Shown: positions 1 to 11,786, counted from the first letter of the stretch. The stretch: 49,655 nucleotides of DNA from Basidiobolus ranarum (GCA_040143965.1 JASJQH010000019.1:1-49655), one strand, 5' to 3'. Numbers and translations are program-made. The notes: a model not told the origin generated them from the sequence alone.

Positions 1-135
1 CCCACCTCCCCCTGCTCGCCCACAGATTCCTCCACACCTCCCCACTCTCACTCAAGCCCCGGGCGCGCCGACATGCTTAATAAGTACATGCAAATGGTTA
101 ATAGTAATACTATACACATGCATTTGAATTTGAGT
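1..135. other. Window edge, GC-rich pyrimidine tract then AT-rich spacer
   Basis: The first ~73 bases are C/T-rich and much richer in GC than anything nearby, ending with a GGCGCGCC palindrome. The remainder is the AT-rich 3' flank of ATG1. No gene can be supported here; it could be the promoter or 5' leader of a gene lying outside the window. Confidence 0.4.
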
Positions 136-3100
136 TTATGAAGAATTTGAGTTCTTCATAGTAGTGTTCGCACTTATCTTGTGACGTAGTGCGGATAGCC
201 TGTTGGAGATGGAAACAATAACTAGCAGAAGGAGGTTAGTTAACTACTACATCTCATATGAATTTTAGTGAAACACCCTACATTTGTTAATGGTCCGACG
301 ATCTTCCTCATCCATCTTATGCTCCTCGTCTACATCTAACAACGCTGACAACATCCAAATGGCTGTTTGATATGATCTTTCGCAATCAGCAACATCCTCT
401 CCAACAAGTTCATTAACTGCTGCTGAGCGACTCTAGAATCATATTGAATCTCTTTGTAAGAACCTAATATTCGTATTGTCAAGATACATTAAACTAACCG
501 TCTCCAAGGCATAATCATACATAAGCTTCTCAACACATATGCCACTCTCGTCATTAATGAGGACCTTGAGTTTAACGAAATCTGCCTTCTCCAGACTTTC
601 ATTGAATTTTTCACGCATCCACTGAACCGCTATAAATGAGGGTGAATTTTCTTACAATTACACAAGAATCTATTAATGTGGGTGGTATACCATCGTTAAG
701 CCTAAGAGATGTCGATTTAATCCCAGAACGATTGCGCGCAGTGTTATCCCAATACTTCTTTGCTGCATCAAGTCCCGATTGAAGAATAGCAAGTGCTTTT
801 AAGTAGAGTGCAAAAGCTTCCGCTCCTACTTTTTCGGTGCCTTCCTCATTGGTTGAACTCTCAATCTCTTTCGTAGACTCTGGATGAGGTGGGGTTAGTT
901 CCTCAAATTTTAAGTTAGCCAAGTGAAGCACTGCATTGGCTTTGTAAGCTGAATTTTCAATTCTTTTAATAATCGAGTCCTAAAAATTCGAAGAGTTATA
1001 AACTGTTGATCAGGTCTACTTCGTGATGTCATGGTAAAACTTACCACTTCAGTATTGGATTCATATACAGGCACGCCCCCTTTGGAGAATGATAACTCAC
1101 GATATGGTGGCGATTGACCTGTACGACCTAGTAGTCGAGCCGAGGCTGTGGAAATAGCTTTAGCTAATGCTGATGGGGTTGCCGCACTGGCCCAACCTGA
1201 GGGATTTGATGAACTACGATCCCGTGTACCAGGAGAAGTATTGGGATTCATTGCGTGGTACTCCATCTTATTAAAGACAAGTGGGGGTGAGTTTGACATT
1301 CCTTGATAATGTGGAACCACACTATCAGATCTTCGATATGGAAGAGGAATCGGTACAACATTTGGAAGTTGTGTTGGATTCCGAGTCATCTTACTTGTAA
1401 GTCTGGGTGATGCTGCTAATTCTACGTAAAAAAATCGAAGTTAGTCATATTTTTTATCGAAATTTTATGCTTCGCTTTGAACATTATTGTAGGTTTACCG
1501 TCAGCTAAAGCGTTGACTTCAACTGATCGTTTCTCTATTACTACGTATTCTCTCTCGAATAAAATCTCATCTTCAACTTTGTTTGAAGGTACATATTGAT
1601 CTTTCGTATCGCTGCGGCTGGATGATTGATATGAGGTTCTATGAGATTGAGCCCTCGATATATTAGGCTTAAAATCCATTGTAGTTGGGTGGATTAACAG
1701 TGAACCAGGTGGAGATCCTGAATCATCGTTAGGGGAAGGATTGTGCGAATCTATGGCTTTGTACTCCACTCTTATGTCCCCTCGGTTATCATTCGACTTT
1801 GGCTTGTTACCTATTAGTCGTGGGGAGGAAGCTCTTGGACTTCTGAAAGATAGTTAGCAAAGTAGAGAAGAGAGTAAAGGATCAAGATATACCTTTCTGT
1901 TGCCATTTCATACGACGGCCCACGAAATCCATTATCAGTGGGGATGTATCTAGCATTTAGCACATCAAAGCTAGTAGAGCGGCGATTATGACTGGGGTAT
2001 CTGGAAATTGCTGCTATATTACAATCCGATTCTGGTTAAGATTTTTGAAAAAAAAACTGTGTTAATCGATGAAAATATTGCTACAAACCATGTGTGATCC
2101 CAGAGCTGTTACTTTCATGACCTCGAGATATTCCAGTGATATACGGATGGGAAAAGAAATCCTCGAATGACATTCTTTCTGTAGGATTTCTTTTTAGCAA
2201 CCGCCGTATAAGATCTCTAAGCTCGTCGCTTATCAGAGGGGTTCGACGATGGCCTGTATTTAACGGAGAGGAAGACAGTTTATTGGCCTGATTTTCATGT
2301 CTTTTTATCTTGTCGGTATCAGAATCGGGAAATTTAATATGATCGTTACACTTCTCAATCCTCTTGAGCAAGTCAACGTGGTTCTGGGCCCTGAAAGGGG
2401 GCTTTCCAACTACTAATTCGTAGAGAACAGCACCAACACTCCACAAATCAGCCTTAGCATCGTATTTCTCATAGCGTAGAATCTCCGGTGCCATATATAA
2501 AGGAGATCCACAAAGGGTATCTGCCAGTGTGTGCGCTGGGAGTGATCTAGCAAAGCCAAAGTCCGCAATCTTTAAGGTAGGTAGATGCTCCGGATCGAAA
2601 TATTCCTTTTTTTGTGCTGGATTTGGTATTAAGAGGAGATTCTGTGGATTTCAAATTATTTAAATAAGTGTTAATTCAGCCTTGAAAGTGTCTAACAGTC
2701 ACTAACCTGTGGCTTAATATCACGGTGTATTAGGTTCCTCGATCTCAGGAATTGTAGCGCAGATGCTAAAATTGAAACTTTAGTGACATAGGAAATACTC
2801 TAGTTCTAGTACAAAAACACCAACCCAATTGCCTTAGAAAATGTTTGACGATTCTTTCGTCCAGTCCTCCCGCTGGTCCTTCGACTGCTGGTATATCTCT
2901 ACGTTTCTTGATCAGGTTCGATAGGTCCCCCATAGAACAGTATTCCATTATTAAATGAATATGACTATCCGATTTCTGAGGAATATGATGGTCTCTCACA
3001 GTTAATAGATTTCTACTTTCATTATGAACTTAGTTCGTAAACATACCACACAATCCACTAGGCCTACAATGTTAGGGTGTTGGATTCCTTTGAGAATGGA

Positions 3101-3380
3101 TATTTCTGACTCTAAACTTTCTAATAGCTTGCGTGTTAATTTAGATCGCAGTACAGACTTGATAGCTACGGGAGTGTTTGTATCCTTTTAGTGATAAATA
3201 GGAGTTGCAGTAAGTAAAACATACGATAGATTTGTACAATCCCATTAACTTGGAAACGCTTTGTTGTCTAGGTCTGATCGAAAAATATAAGCAAGATACC
3301 TTGTGTTTCCCTTTATATACGGTTGCAAACGAACCTCGGCCAATTTCTTGTGCGATTTCATATGAGCTGACTGATTCCAT
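136..3380 (-). CDS. ATG1: Autophagy-initiating serine/threonine kinase Atg1 (ULK1 family)
   Basis: Kinase that starts autophagosome formation in the Atg1-Atg13-Atg17 complex. Twelve exons on the minus strand: 3300-3380, 3047-3184, 2825-2975, 2707-2765, 2089-2641, 1893-2031, 1499-1842, 1045-1421, 691-979, 499-629, 282-432, 136-221; these sum to 2499 nt, 832 aa, close to the usual fungal size. The kinase domain covers about residues 7-325: glycine loop [15 protein letters not shown] lysine (K36), HRDIKPQN, DFG at 170-172, and [12 protein letters not shown] with the activating threonine. A long Ser/Pro-rich linker follows. [10 protein letters not shown] contains an Atg8-interacting motif (Y473-I476) at the same place as the YVVV motif known in yeast Atg1. 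The C-terminal ~218 residues, from [17 protein letters not shown], match the Atg13-binding tandem MIT region. The last two short exons were chosen because they restore the family C-terminus ([15 protein letters not shown]). Identification is secure; minor exon edges are less so. Confidence 0.96.
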
Positions 3381-4195
3381 TTGAGGTCAATAAAGCTAGT
3401 TTAACGAGATAATGTAGGGATTCTTGGTGTATAACGAAAAAATAAGGGAAAATATAAGTTTGAAAGGTTATTTAGAAATATAAATGGCTTCTCCAAATAG
3501 AATGAAGTATTAGCACAGTTGGATAAATAAAAGAGTATAAGGTATATAGGTGTTGGGAAAAGACGATGATATGTGTACACAATAGTAGTTGAAGAGAACA
3601 AAAATGGATTCATTCATTCAATAAGCAAATCTTTAAAAGGCGATCTATGCAGCAGCAGTAACAACTGTACTGCAATTCGTATTATTAGTGATCTTAAGTT
3701 AGTGTGTTTCAAAGAGCTCTCAGAAAAGGGAATAGGCAGTCCTGTGATCAGGTCATAAATCAGTCTCCACCTGACCTGCTTATTGTGAACGTGATCGATG
3801 TTTAGTAATAAGGAATAAATAAGGAATAACCCTAACCCTTTAGTTTAGCAATAAACAGAAGGACAGACCGCAGGCGGAGCCTATACCCCATACCTGGTCA
3901 TGCCTCACTGGCCCTCGTCCACCATTGTGTCTCATCAAATGATAACAAGCTCAGGGTGGAGTTCGTTGCATGCTTCAATATAACTGGTCGGCCCTTGATA
4001 TTGCGTGAGTTTATTGCTTGACACTGTGTTTATTAGTTCAAAATGAATCGAATAATAGAACATAGCATTATGCTGTTACTACTCGTTCCTGATTGTTCAT
4101 TATTAATGACGGATTACTCGAATATATTTCAATAATTTGTGATTGTATGCTAAGTATTAGATGATAATTCAAATACTTTCCTATTAAGAGCTGTG
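3381..4195. promoter_or_regulatory. ATG1 upstream region with telomere-like motif
   Basis: This 815-base spacer lies between the ATG1 start and the 5-oxoprolinase stop, both on the minus strand, so it should hold the ATG1 promoter and the oxoprolinase 3' end. AACCCTAACCCT occurs at 3828-3839, two telomere-type units about 450 bases upstream of the ATG1 start. No credible gene or RNA was seen; the short open frames here have no family resemblance. Confidence 0.5.
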
Positions 4196-7100
4196 TTAGG
4201 CTGATTCTTGCAACATCTGATATCGATGAACACTGCCAGAACTATGATGTATGTTTCCAAGTTGTGGCTTCTTCACTGTCTTCTTTTGTCTCTCGGTATC
4301 CACCAGTTTTCCCCAGCCACCGCCACCGGGTGTACAAATAACGATTCGATCTCCAGATCCAACTATTACTGTATTTTTGCCTCCCAGGTTTACGGTAGGT
4401 CCATCTTTGCGGATCCAAAGGTTCAGTCCTGTTGCACCATCCTGTCCTCCCTCGAGCCCATATGGATGGAATACACGACGCTCAGAAAGAATAGAGGCAT
4501 TAAGCCCAGATTCTTGAAATTCTAGATCACGTATAACTCCATTTCCACCTGGATTAAGGCCATCTCCACCAGAGCCGTCACGTAAGGAGAATTCCCTCAG
4601 AATAACAGGATAACGACGCTCTAGAATCTCGGGGTCTGTGATACGGGTGTTAGTCATATGGGTATGAACACCACTTTGACCAATCCAATCGGGACCAGCG
4701 CCACTACCACCAGCAATGGTCTCATAGTAACCCCATCCGTTTTGTTGATCATTGCTACTTTTCGGATCATAACCAAATGTAAAGTTATTGCAGTCACCTT
4801 GCGAAGCAGCACATGCTTGGAAAGATCTTAATACAGTGTCAACTAAACGCTGGCTTGTCATAACATTCCCGCCTACTACGGCTGCAGTTTCAGAAGGAGA
4901 CAGAATGGTGCTGGGTGGAATGCGAATTTCAATTGGATTCAAGCAACCTTGGTTTAAGGGAATATCCACACCAACCAAGCTTCTCAAACAATAGATAATG
5001 GCACTGTGTGTTACAGAGAATGGCGTATTACAATTGCCATACACTTCATGACCAGTGCCCTCAAAATCAAATACCGCTGAACCATCTTCTGGGTTGATCT
5101 CGATTTTCAATTGAATTGGAGTTCCGTCATCCATATGATCCACTGCCTTTAAAGGTTCTCCCTTAAAACGAGCATGAGTTTCTTTCAACATCTGACGAAC
5201 TGCGATTTCAGCATTTTTTCGGATAAAAAACATATAGGCATGTACAACTTCTAAACTGTACTCGTTGATTAAGGCCTTGACTAAATTAATCCCTTTTTGA
5301 TTAGCTGCTACTTGAGCTTTGAGATCAGAGATATTGTCTTTAAGACAACGAGTACCGCTGCATCCGGGGTACTGTGCTGGATCCTCAACCAAAATCTTAG
5401 TAATACCATCCAGTTGGAACTGGCCTTTCTCTACTAATTTGAAGGATTTAACAGCTGCACCTTCTTCATATAATTCCTTGGAATGTGGTGGCATGGATCC
5501 GGGTAAGATCCCGCCAATATCTGCGTGATGACCTCTGGAAGCAACGAAGAAAACGACCTTTCCTTGATCAAAAACAGGTGTGATAACTGTAATATCTGGA
5601 AGATGTGAGCCACCAGCAGTTGGATGATTAGAAAGAATCACGTCGCCTTCATAAAGCTCATCTTTATAATATTCCAATTGATAACGAACGGCATGGCTTA
5701 AGCTACCTAAATGGACAGGAATATGCGGCGCGTTGGCTACTAAACCACCATCAGGGCCAAATAATGCACATGAGAAGTCTAATCTTTCTTTGATATTTGT
5801 TGAGATTGCAGTTTTTTGAAGTGTACGACCCATTTGCTCAGCAATACTCATAAAGCGATGGGAAAAGATCGATAGCTGGATAGGGTCAAGCTCGGTAGTA
5901 ACAGCTCCCTTGCTACCATCGCCTAATGTGATCATTACTTGACTAGAAGTGATCAAGGCGGAGCATTCTGGCTCAACAAGAATAGTACTATTAGCATCAA
6001 TAATCATAGCGGGCCCGGTTACGTTTTCGCCTACTTCAAGTTCTTCAAGTCGGTAAATTGGAGTTTCTTTACGCCCACCTTCAAAATATATAGAGGTAGT
6101 AAGGGCGGCTTTAGAAATATTTACTGGTCTAGCAGTAAGCCTCTGAGCCTCCTTGTAAACGGAATCATCAAGATTTTGCTCACTTCTTCCAATACCACGA
6201 ACACGAATGTCATCAACAATAATTTCACGATCAGTGAGAACGAAGCCGAACTCTTGTTGATATTGCTTCTCGAAGCTTGAAGAAAAGTCCCAGCTATTTT
6301 CAGGTTTGAGTGTCATCATGGCACAATCTGTACCATTGTATCTCAGATTAAGATATACCTCAAAGTCGATGACATTTTCCTTGAAACCTTGTCTTTCAAG
6401 TTCTTCTCTACATGATTGGATCAATGTGTCTACTCTTTCTTTTATAAATTTGATAGAGTTTTCGGAATAGGTAGCAGCGCTAGGCTCTTGAATCTCATGA
6501 ACCACCTGGGCGAGATCAAGTCCGTAAGCCGAAAGAACAGAAGCATAACGATGGACAAGAATTTTACGAATGCCTAAGGTTCGAGCGATAGCACAGGCGT
6601 GTTGCCCACCTGCACCACCAAAACAGGCAAGAACATGATTACCAGTGTCATACCCCTTGGCTTCGGTTAATGCACGAATAGGTCTACACATGGTTTCATT
6701 GGCAACACGAATAAACCCATAAGCAATCTCATCAATCGACTTTTCATTTTCTACATGAGCACTGTTGATTTCATGGGCAAGAGTTTCAAAATTCTTACGG
6801 GAAGCTTCAATATCTAGTGGCTGATCTTCGCTAGGTCCAAATATCTTTGGGAAAAAATCAGGAACTAATCTACCCAAAATTAAATTGGCATCAGTAACAG
6901 TAAGAGGTCCTCCTTTCCTATTAATAAGGTGTTAGTTAATGCTTGAGCAAGCTGAGAAACGTACAATACCAAAGTACCTATAGCAAGTAGGTCCTGGATG
7001 AGCACTAGCACTCTTTCATACAAGAAATTAGTATTTTGAAAAACGGCAGATATTCATCCAAAGCTACAAACCTCAGGCCCAACAACAAACAGCCCGTTTC

Positions 7101-8644
7101 TGTAAAACAGTCTAGACCCACCACCAGCAGCGACAGTATTGATATCTAGTTGAGGGGCCTGGATAGTAACACCAGCAGTTGTGGTTTCGTAAACGTGTTC
7201 ATAACGTCCATCATATCGAGAAACATCTGTGCTTGAGCAATTAGAAAAGAAGGTAATCTTGAAAATCAGAAATGAAAAGGATGTTTACCTGTGCTAGTAC
7301 CACCCATATCGAAGCCTATGACAGGGATATTCTCATCTTCATCGAAACACGTCAGAGCATATCCTACTACGCCTGCAGCCGGACCAGACAAAATGGCTCT
7401 GAATCCAGAAAACGTGTCTACTGGGGTTAGACCACCATCTGATTGCATAAATTGCAGCGAGACGTTTTTCAGATTTTCATCAAATCCGGATGTAAATCCA
7501 TCAATATACTTCTTGATGCATGGAGTCAAGTACGCATCAGCAGTGGCAGAATCCCCTCTTGGAACTATCTTGATCATGGGCATAATAGAGGAAGACAAAG
7601 TAACATGAGAAAATCCAATCTGGCTAGCAAGTTCACCAATAGATTGCTCATGCTCTAATAAAAAACAACGTTAGCGATACTCTAGAGATAGGAAGCAACA
7701 GACACCATCATACCAGGGTAAGTATAAGAATGCATAGTACAAACAGCAATGCTTCGATATCCTTCCTTGTAGAGGTCAGTAAGGTCCTCCTTCACTTTGT
7801 TCATGTCTTATTGATGCAGAGGTAATGAATGATGTTAGTATCGTTCAAGTATTGACAACTATTGATGACGTATATACCTGGCTTTTTGAGCACACGTACA
7901 TATTCGCCAGAAATTCCTTTGACGACGTTGGAATCATTTACATCTACATTTTCTTGCTCAGAGATACCTTTCGGGCTTGAAGTGTAACCGAGCAAGGTGA
8001 TTCTATAACATATTTTTGATTTAATGGTTGGCCCAACGATAAATGCTACATTACGTCAGCTAACCTTTCATCGATTTCCACTACCTTTTGATACAATACT
8101 TCAGGCTTTTGAATTGAAAGGTCAAATATTTTCGGACGGGATTGGTTTCCTTTTAAAATGGACCATTTTAATATGAATACCTTGGTAAATAGAAAGTAAA
8201 CTTTGAATACCAATATTGAGCAAGTCCTTAAATCCCTTGGTGATAAGTAGAGCACAACGTTCACCATTACGTTCTAGTAAAGCATTAGTAGCAACTGTGG
8301 TGCCCATACGGATCGATTCTTAATGAAAAGAAGCATATTTAGTGAACTGTTGGATCGAGCAAGAATAGTTAGTCAAACTTTCAAATACCGATCAAAGAGG
8401 TGTCTACAAGCTTTTCTCTTGGGTGAGTTTCTCCAGTTGCAATTTCTAGAACACGACGTATACTCTCACGAGGAGCGTCAGGGTAATTCTGTGGGTCAAC
8501 ACTCAATAGTTTTAATACTACATTCTTTCGACCATTTGGATATTCTTCGGATTTTGGCACTGGTATAGAAGCTACACAATCGGTAAAAGTGCCACCTCTG
8601 TCAATACATATACGAATACCTTCCTTCTTTTCTTGAACTGGCAT
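4196..8644 (-). CDS. OXP1: 5-oxoprolinase (ATP-hydrolysing)
   Basis: Converts 5-oxo-L-proline to L-glutamate with ATP hydrolysis in the glutathione (gamma-glutamyl) cycle; cytosolic. Nine exons: 8389-8644, 8211-8318, 8065-8149, 7878-8002, 7714-7806, 7289-7654, 7072-7226, 6978-7012, 4196-6917, total 3945 nt, 1314 aa, near the ~1290 aa usual for the family. The N-terminal HyuA-like half has the actin-fold nucleotide motifs [10 protein letters not shown] near the start, [32 protein letters not shown] and [15 protein letters not shown]. The HyuB-like half begins near residue 740 ([16 protein letters not shown]) and has [12 protein letters not shown] and [13 protein letters not shown]. Exon 2 was ended so as to give the canonical IGNQSRP motif. 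Introns sit only in the 5' third; the last exon is 2.7 kb. No break or missing motif was seen. Confidence 0.97.
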
Positions 8645-9049
8645 ATCTAGAAGTTCAAATTGCTTATACCACGTAGAGTGTATCAGTAGTTTAGGAACCG
8701 CACAAATTCGAACAACTGAATTTATGTATTTCCAAATAGATTCACCAGATCATTCGTACATTGGCATTTATTGTAAAATTATATTACAACATGATTACTA
8801 ATACTGGAAGAGATGTTCAGATGTTGCGTTTCATTAGGTGGCTTGTTTATGACTACGGATAATCATTTACTGCGTTCTTACTACTCTAGAGATTACACGA
8901 GATTCGAGATATTATATGAGACTTTATTGGTTATTAAAAATCGATATCTGGAGTTAGGGTTAGGGTGATTATTTGGAAGGGAAATTTTTTCGAGTGATAG
9001 GCGATTTTTAAAAAATTAGTCACTTTGGACGGGTTTTGCTTTTCCCAAT
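8645..9049. promoter_or_regulatory. Divergent promoter with TTAGGGTTAGGG
   Basis: Shared upstream region of 5-oxoprolinase (minus) and the RBFA-like gene (plus). A perfect double telomere-type unit TTAGGGTTAGGG lies at 8954-8965, about 85 bases before the RBFA start. In other fungi and plants such telo-boxes in promoters bind TRF/Tbf1-type factors; a regulatory role here is inference. Confidence 0.5.
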
Positions 9050-9907
9050 ATGTCATTCGCACTTTTTAGACGTATTCCATTCAACATTGTACAGCAAACA
9101 GCTTTTACTAAATGCTACCGTACGGCAACAAAAATACATAGTAAGGATGTTACGGTGAAAGAAGATATTGAACCTACTAGAGGTTTTCAGAGTACAGTAG
9201 ATTTACACGAGTTTGTAAAGGGACAATATATGATACCTGGAAAATTTTTGCACTTTTTTCAAGACCGAAAACGACCAAGAACTATGAGAGAAAGTAAAGT
9301 AAGTGAATAGTCGAGAGTTTACTGACGGAAATTTTGTGAAAGTAAACTAATATTTCATAGACTGAAGATACCGTTAGAAAAGTGAGGTCCAAGAGAGGCA
9401 CCTCTAGAAATTTCGAGAACGAATATTCTGAGACGGTTGGAAAACAGATCGCTAATAGCATTAAGAAAGCTACTTTGAAAGCTATGGCCACTAGTGCAGT
9501 CCCACATCAATATCTTCACTCGGTTAATTGGGATCTAGTTGAGGTAAAATTCATTGGAAGTAGGTGAGAAAGTTCTTAAATTAAACTTTGTCGTTATTCA
9601 GGTTTCGCTTTCAGAGGATTTGAAAAAGGCTAAGATTTGGTGGAGGCCAGCAGTACCGGAAGGAGAGAAAATCGACGAGGTACGATGATTACATAATCAC
9701 TGATGTGAAGAGATAATTTACTGAATGTTGATATAGGTGCTTATGGAAGAGCTATTTAAAGCGTATGAGAGTCATTTGTGTTCTATGGTGTTCCGACATC
9801 TGCCGATGAGAAAGCCCCCTACTCTATCATTTGCAAGAGAAGATCCTTACAAAGATGAGGCGGAAAGATTACTAGAGAAGATCGCACAGGAAACGCCATC
9901 CAATTAA
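9050..9907 (+). CDS. RBFA: Mitochondrial ribosome-binding factor A-like protein
   Basis: Probably matures the mitochondrial small ribosomal subunit, as bacterial RbfA does for 16S rRNA. Four exons: 9050-9298, 9361-9543, 9602-9679, 9737-9907, total 681 nt, 226 aa. The N-terminus is rich in Arg/Lys/Ser/Thr and lacks early acidic residues (FRRIPFNIVQQTAFTKCYR), as in mitochondrial presequences. The RbfA KH-type core is seen as LVEVSLSEDLKKAKIWWRP (the family's strand with the D-L-x-x-A-K/R-V pattern) followed by a helix and the terminal HLPMRKPPTLSFAREDP, the usual place of the RbfA 'R-x-x-P-x-L-x-F' ending. The basic stretch RKVRSKRGTSRN precedes the core. Called from pattern, not from a search; the family is short and divergent, so confidence is moderate. 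Confidence 0.75.
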
Positions 9908-10081
9908 TTCACCCTCTGTAGATTTTACTTTGAAAAAGAATGGTTTATATAAAGTGGATATTTTGTACGCTATCCGTTCATATAGTCGTCTTCTAGGTAG
10001 AGTGTACATTAGCATGTACGAGGCGTATGTAGTGCAACTACTTCTGCAACATGTCATCTGCATGGATGATCCAATGAATAG

Positions 10082-10088
10082 TATAAAA
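10082..10088 (+). promoter_or_regulatory. TATA box of first secreted-protein gene
   Basis: TATAAAA lies 49 bases upstream of the ATG at 10137. A second TATA-like stretch, TATATAAAG, lies at 9946-9954. The downstream paralogue has the same kind of element at 11056-11062. Confidence 0.45.
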
Positions 10089-10136
10089 CCATATAGAATT
10101 GTGACTGCTTAGAGTAATTCACTTTGTTCGTAAGTT

Positions 10137-10682
10137 ATGAGACGCTTCATACTGTATATTCTGTTTCTCGCTTGCTTGGTTTTAGTTGAAGCACAACGTT
10201 TTGCCAATCCCTCAGAAGTAAGCATAGATGAATCGCGTTCTTCTAGTAGATCTGATATCGGCGCTGATGAGATAGAAGAAGAGGATGAAGGGGACGTTGT
10301 ACCTGACCAGAGCCAACCAGTTGAGACTGTTAAATCTTCAACTACGGAGCTCGAATCCAGTGATTCAGTGCCTGAACCTATGCCAACACAAGATAACTCA
10401 ACCCTTGATAATCAGGACCTATTACAAGATTCCAATCAAGAAGAAATCGTATCCCAACAGACCAGTGAAGACGATGAAATCCAAGTCAATAATGCAGAAT
10501 CTCCTTCAATAACATCTACTGTGTCTAATACAGAATTGCCATCACCTACCGTGGAGGCCGAGAAACAACCTTTGGTTGGGATGACCTTCTTAAATAAACC
10601 AGTAGAGAATCCTCAAAGTTGCATCGTTCTAGATTTAGGTCAAGGCCCAATATGTCTCGATCCAAAATCATTTGGTGCCTAA
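10137..10682 (+). CDS. Putative secreted acidic protein, C-terminal CxxDPKSFG tail
   Basis: Family not recognised. A single-exon frame encodes 181 aa. Residues 1-19 form a clear signal peptide (RR then a run of hydrophobic residues FILYILFLACLVLVEA, cleavage likely after VEA). Residues ~25-145 are acidic, Ser/Thr/Gln-rich and presumably disordered. The last ~31 residues hold a compact conserved module: TFLNKPVENPQSCIV then GQGPICLDPKSFG, with two cysteines 12 residues apart. The next gene (11139-11786) is a diverged tandem copy with the same architecture and the same ending, which strongly supports that both are real genes. A TATA box lies upstream and AATAAA at 10772-10777 downstream. The likely fate is secretion or cell-wall/vacuolar delivery, with the two cysteines possibly disulphide-bonded; function unknown. 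Confidence 0.75.
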   Translation: MRRFILYILFLACLVLVEAQRFANPSEVSIDESRSSSRSDIGADEIEEEDEGDVVPDQSQPVETVKSSTTELESSDSVPEPMPTQDNSTLDNQDLLQDSNQEEIVSQQTSEDDEIQVNNAESPSITSTVSNTELPSPTVEAEKQPLVGMTFLNKPVENPQSCIVLDLGQGPICLDPKSFGA

Positions 10683-11138
10683 TTCGCTGTAAAATCCTCA
10701 CAACGAGGGAATGGATTACCATTTGCCAGAAGTAACTTGTTTTTATACACTTCAAGTTTTACCATGAAAACAATAAATTTCACTCTTCATTTCGAATATC
10801 TCAGAGTTTTTGTTATAACTAATAACTAAGGAATTTCAACGTTCTACAATATCAGTTACTCGGTAAGTTTTTGGGGCTCATGGGTAGTTTGTTATTATTT
10901 CTTATGACAACACTGAAGAGGTCCATATTCATATATGCGTTAAAACGCAACCCCAGCGCGAATTAAACAAAGGAAGGTATATTTTCTCTCGGTAGAGCAG
11001 TTTATTACGTAGTTGATATTTTGACCCCGCACAGTTTCAGGAAAAACAGTAGAGATATAAAATCAAGAGTAACTGACCATTCTTTCGAGAAAGTAACTAG
11101 TAATATTCATATCATTTCATTCGATCTTTGCAGAATTG
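10683..11138. promoter_or_regulatory. Intergenic region with TATA box of second secreted gene
   Basis: Between the tandem paralogues. It holds the poly(A)-type signal AATAAA at 10772-10777 of the first gene and TATAAAA at 11056-11062, about 77 bases before the second ATG. No other gene seen. Confidence 0.45.
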
Positions 11139-11786
11139 ATGATTCAGTTTAAACTTCGGTGGTTATTTACTATCCTCTATGTTGCTCTTTACGTAGTCGC
11201 ACAAACGATTGACGAAGAATTTGCTTCAGATATAGAGAATGCGGATAATAGAAGTCGTATTAATGCAGTGAACTCTGAGGATTTTAGACCAAGGCATGGA
11301 TCTTTCGACAATGCGGAGGAAGAAGAAGAGGAGGACGAAGAGCTGGAAGGTATCAGAGATGATGATTCTTTCGTACGTAATCGTAAGCCTGCTCCACGTA
11401 AAGAAAAAAGTGTAAAACCAAACCGTAGACCAATTGTAAATGCTACCAGGAAGAAAAGGATAAACCGTCTACCATCCACTGGTATAGAGAATTCACGAGG
11501 TTCTGCTCGTAAGCGACCCAGTCAACCAGATCAAATACCTCGGCCTGAGCGTAAAGATGACCGTAGAAAGAAAAAACAACAGCTGGACACCAATACAGAA
11601 GAGTCGGAATCATCAGATCTAGATGAAACTGAAGAGCCTGAAGATATAGAAAACTCAAAACCGACGTTCGTCAACACACCTATCAACGACCCAAATGCCT
11701 GTATAGTTGTGGCTTTAAACAACGGTGCTGCCTGCCTTGACCCGAAGTCTTTTGGGAAAGGGAACAAACCATTGCCTTCACCATAA
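11139..11786 (+). CDS. Putative secreted acidic/basic protein, tandem paralogue
   Basis: Family not recognised. 215 aa, single exon; the ATG at 11139 was chosen because the in-frame codon before it is TTG. A signal peptide is evident (FKLRWLFTILYVALYVVA, cleavage likely before QTIDEEF). The middle is low-complexity: an acidic run of Glu/Asp near residues 62-73, then a Lys/Arg/Pro-rich stretch (residues ~85-150), then another acidic stretch. The C-terminus repeats the module of the upstream gene: TFVNTPINDPNACIV then NNGAACLDPKSFG, followed by a short GKGNKPLPSP tail. About 18 of 30 positions in the module are identical between the two genes, while the middles are unalignable. AATAAA occurs at 11874-11879. 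The conserved ending is presumably the functional part; the role is unknown. Confidence 0.75.
   Translation: MIQFKLRWLFTILYVALYVVAQTIDEEFASDIENADNRSRINAVNSEDFRPRHGSFDNAEEEEEEDEELEGIRDDDSFVRNRKPAPRKEKSVKPNRRPIVNATRKKRINRLPSTGIENSRGSARKRPSQPDQIPRPERKDDRRKKKQQLDTNTEESESSDLDETEEPEDIENSKPTFVNTPINDPNACIVVALNNGAACLDPKSFGKGNKPLPSP

Noticed and set aside
3573-3758. 61-codon plus-strand frame upstream of ATG1
   Set aside because: Lies in the promoter region, composition typical of noncoding sequence, no similarity to known proteins.
8711-8800. GTTCGAATT on the minus strand as a tRNA B box
   Set aside because: No A box at the required distance and no cloverleaf could be drawn.
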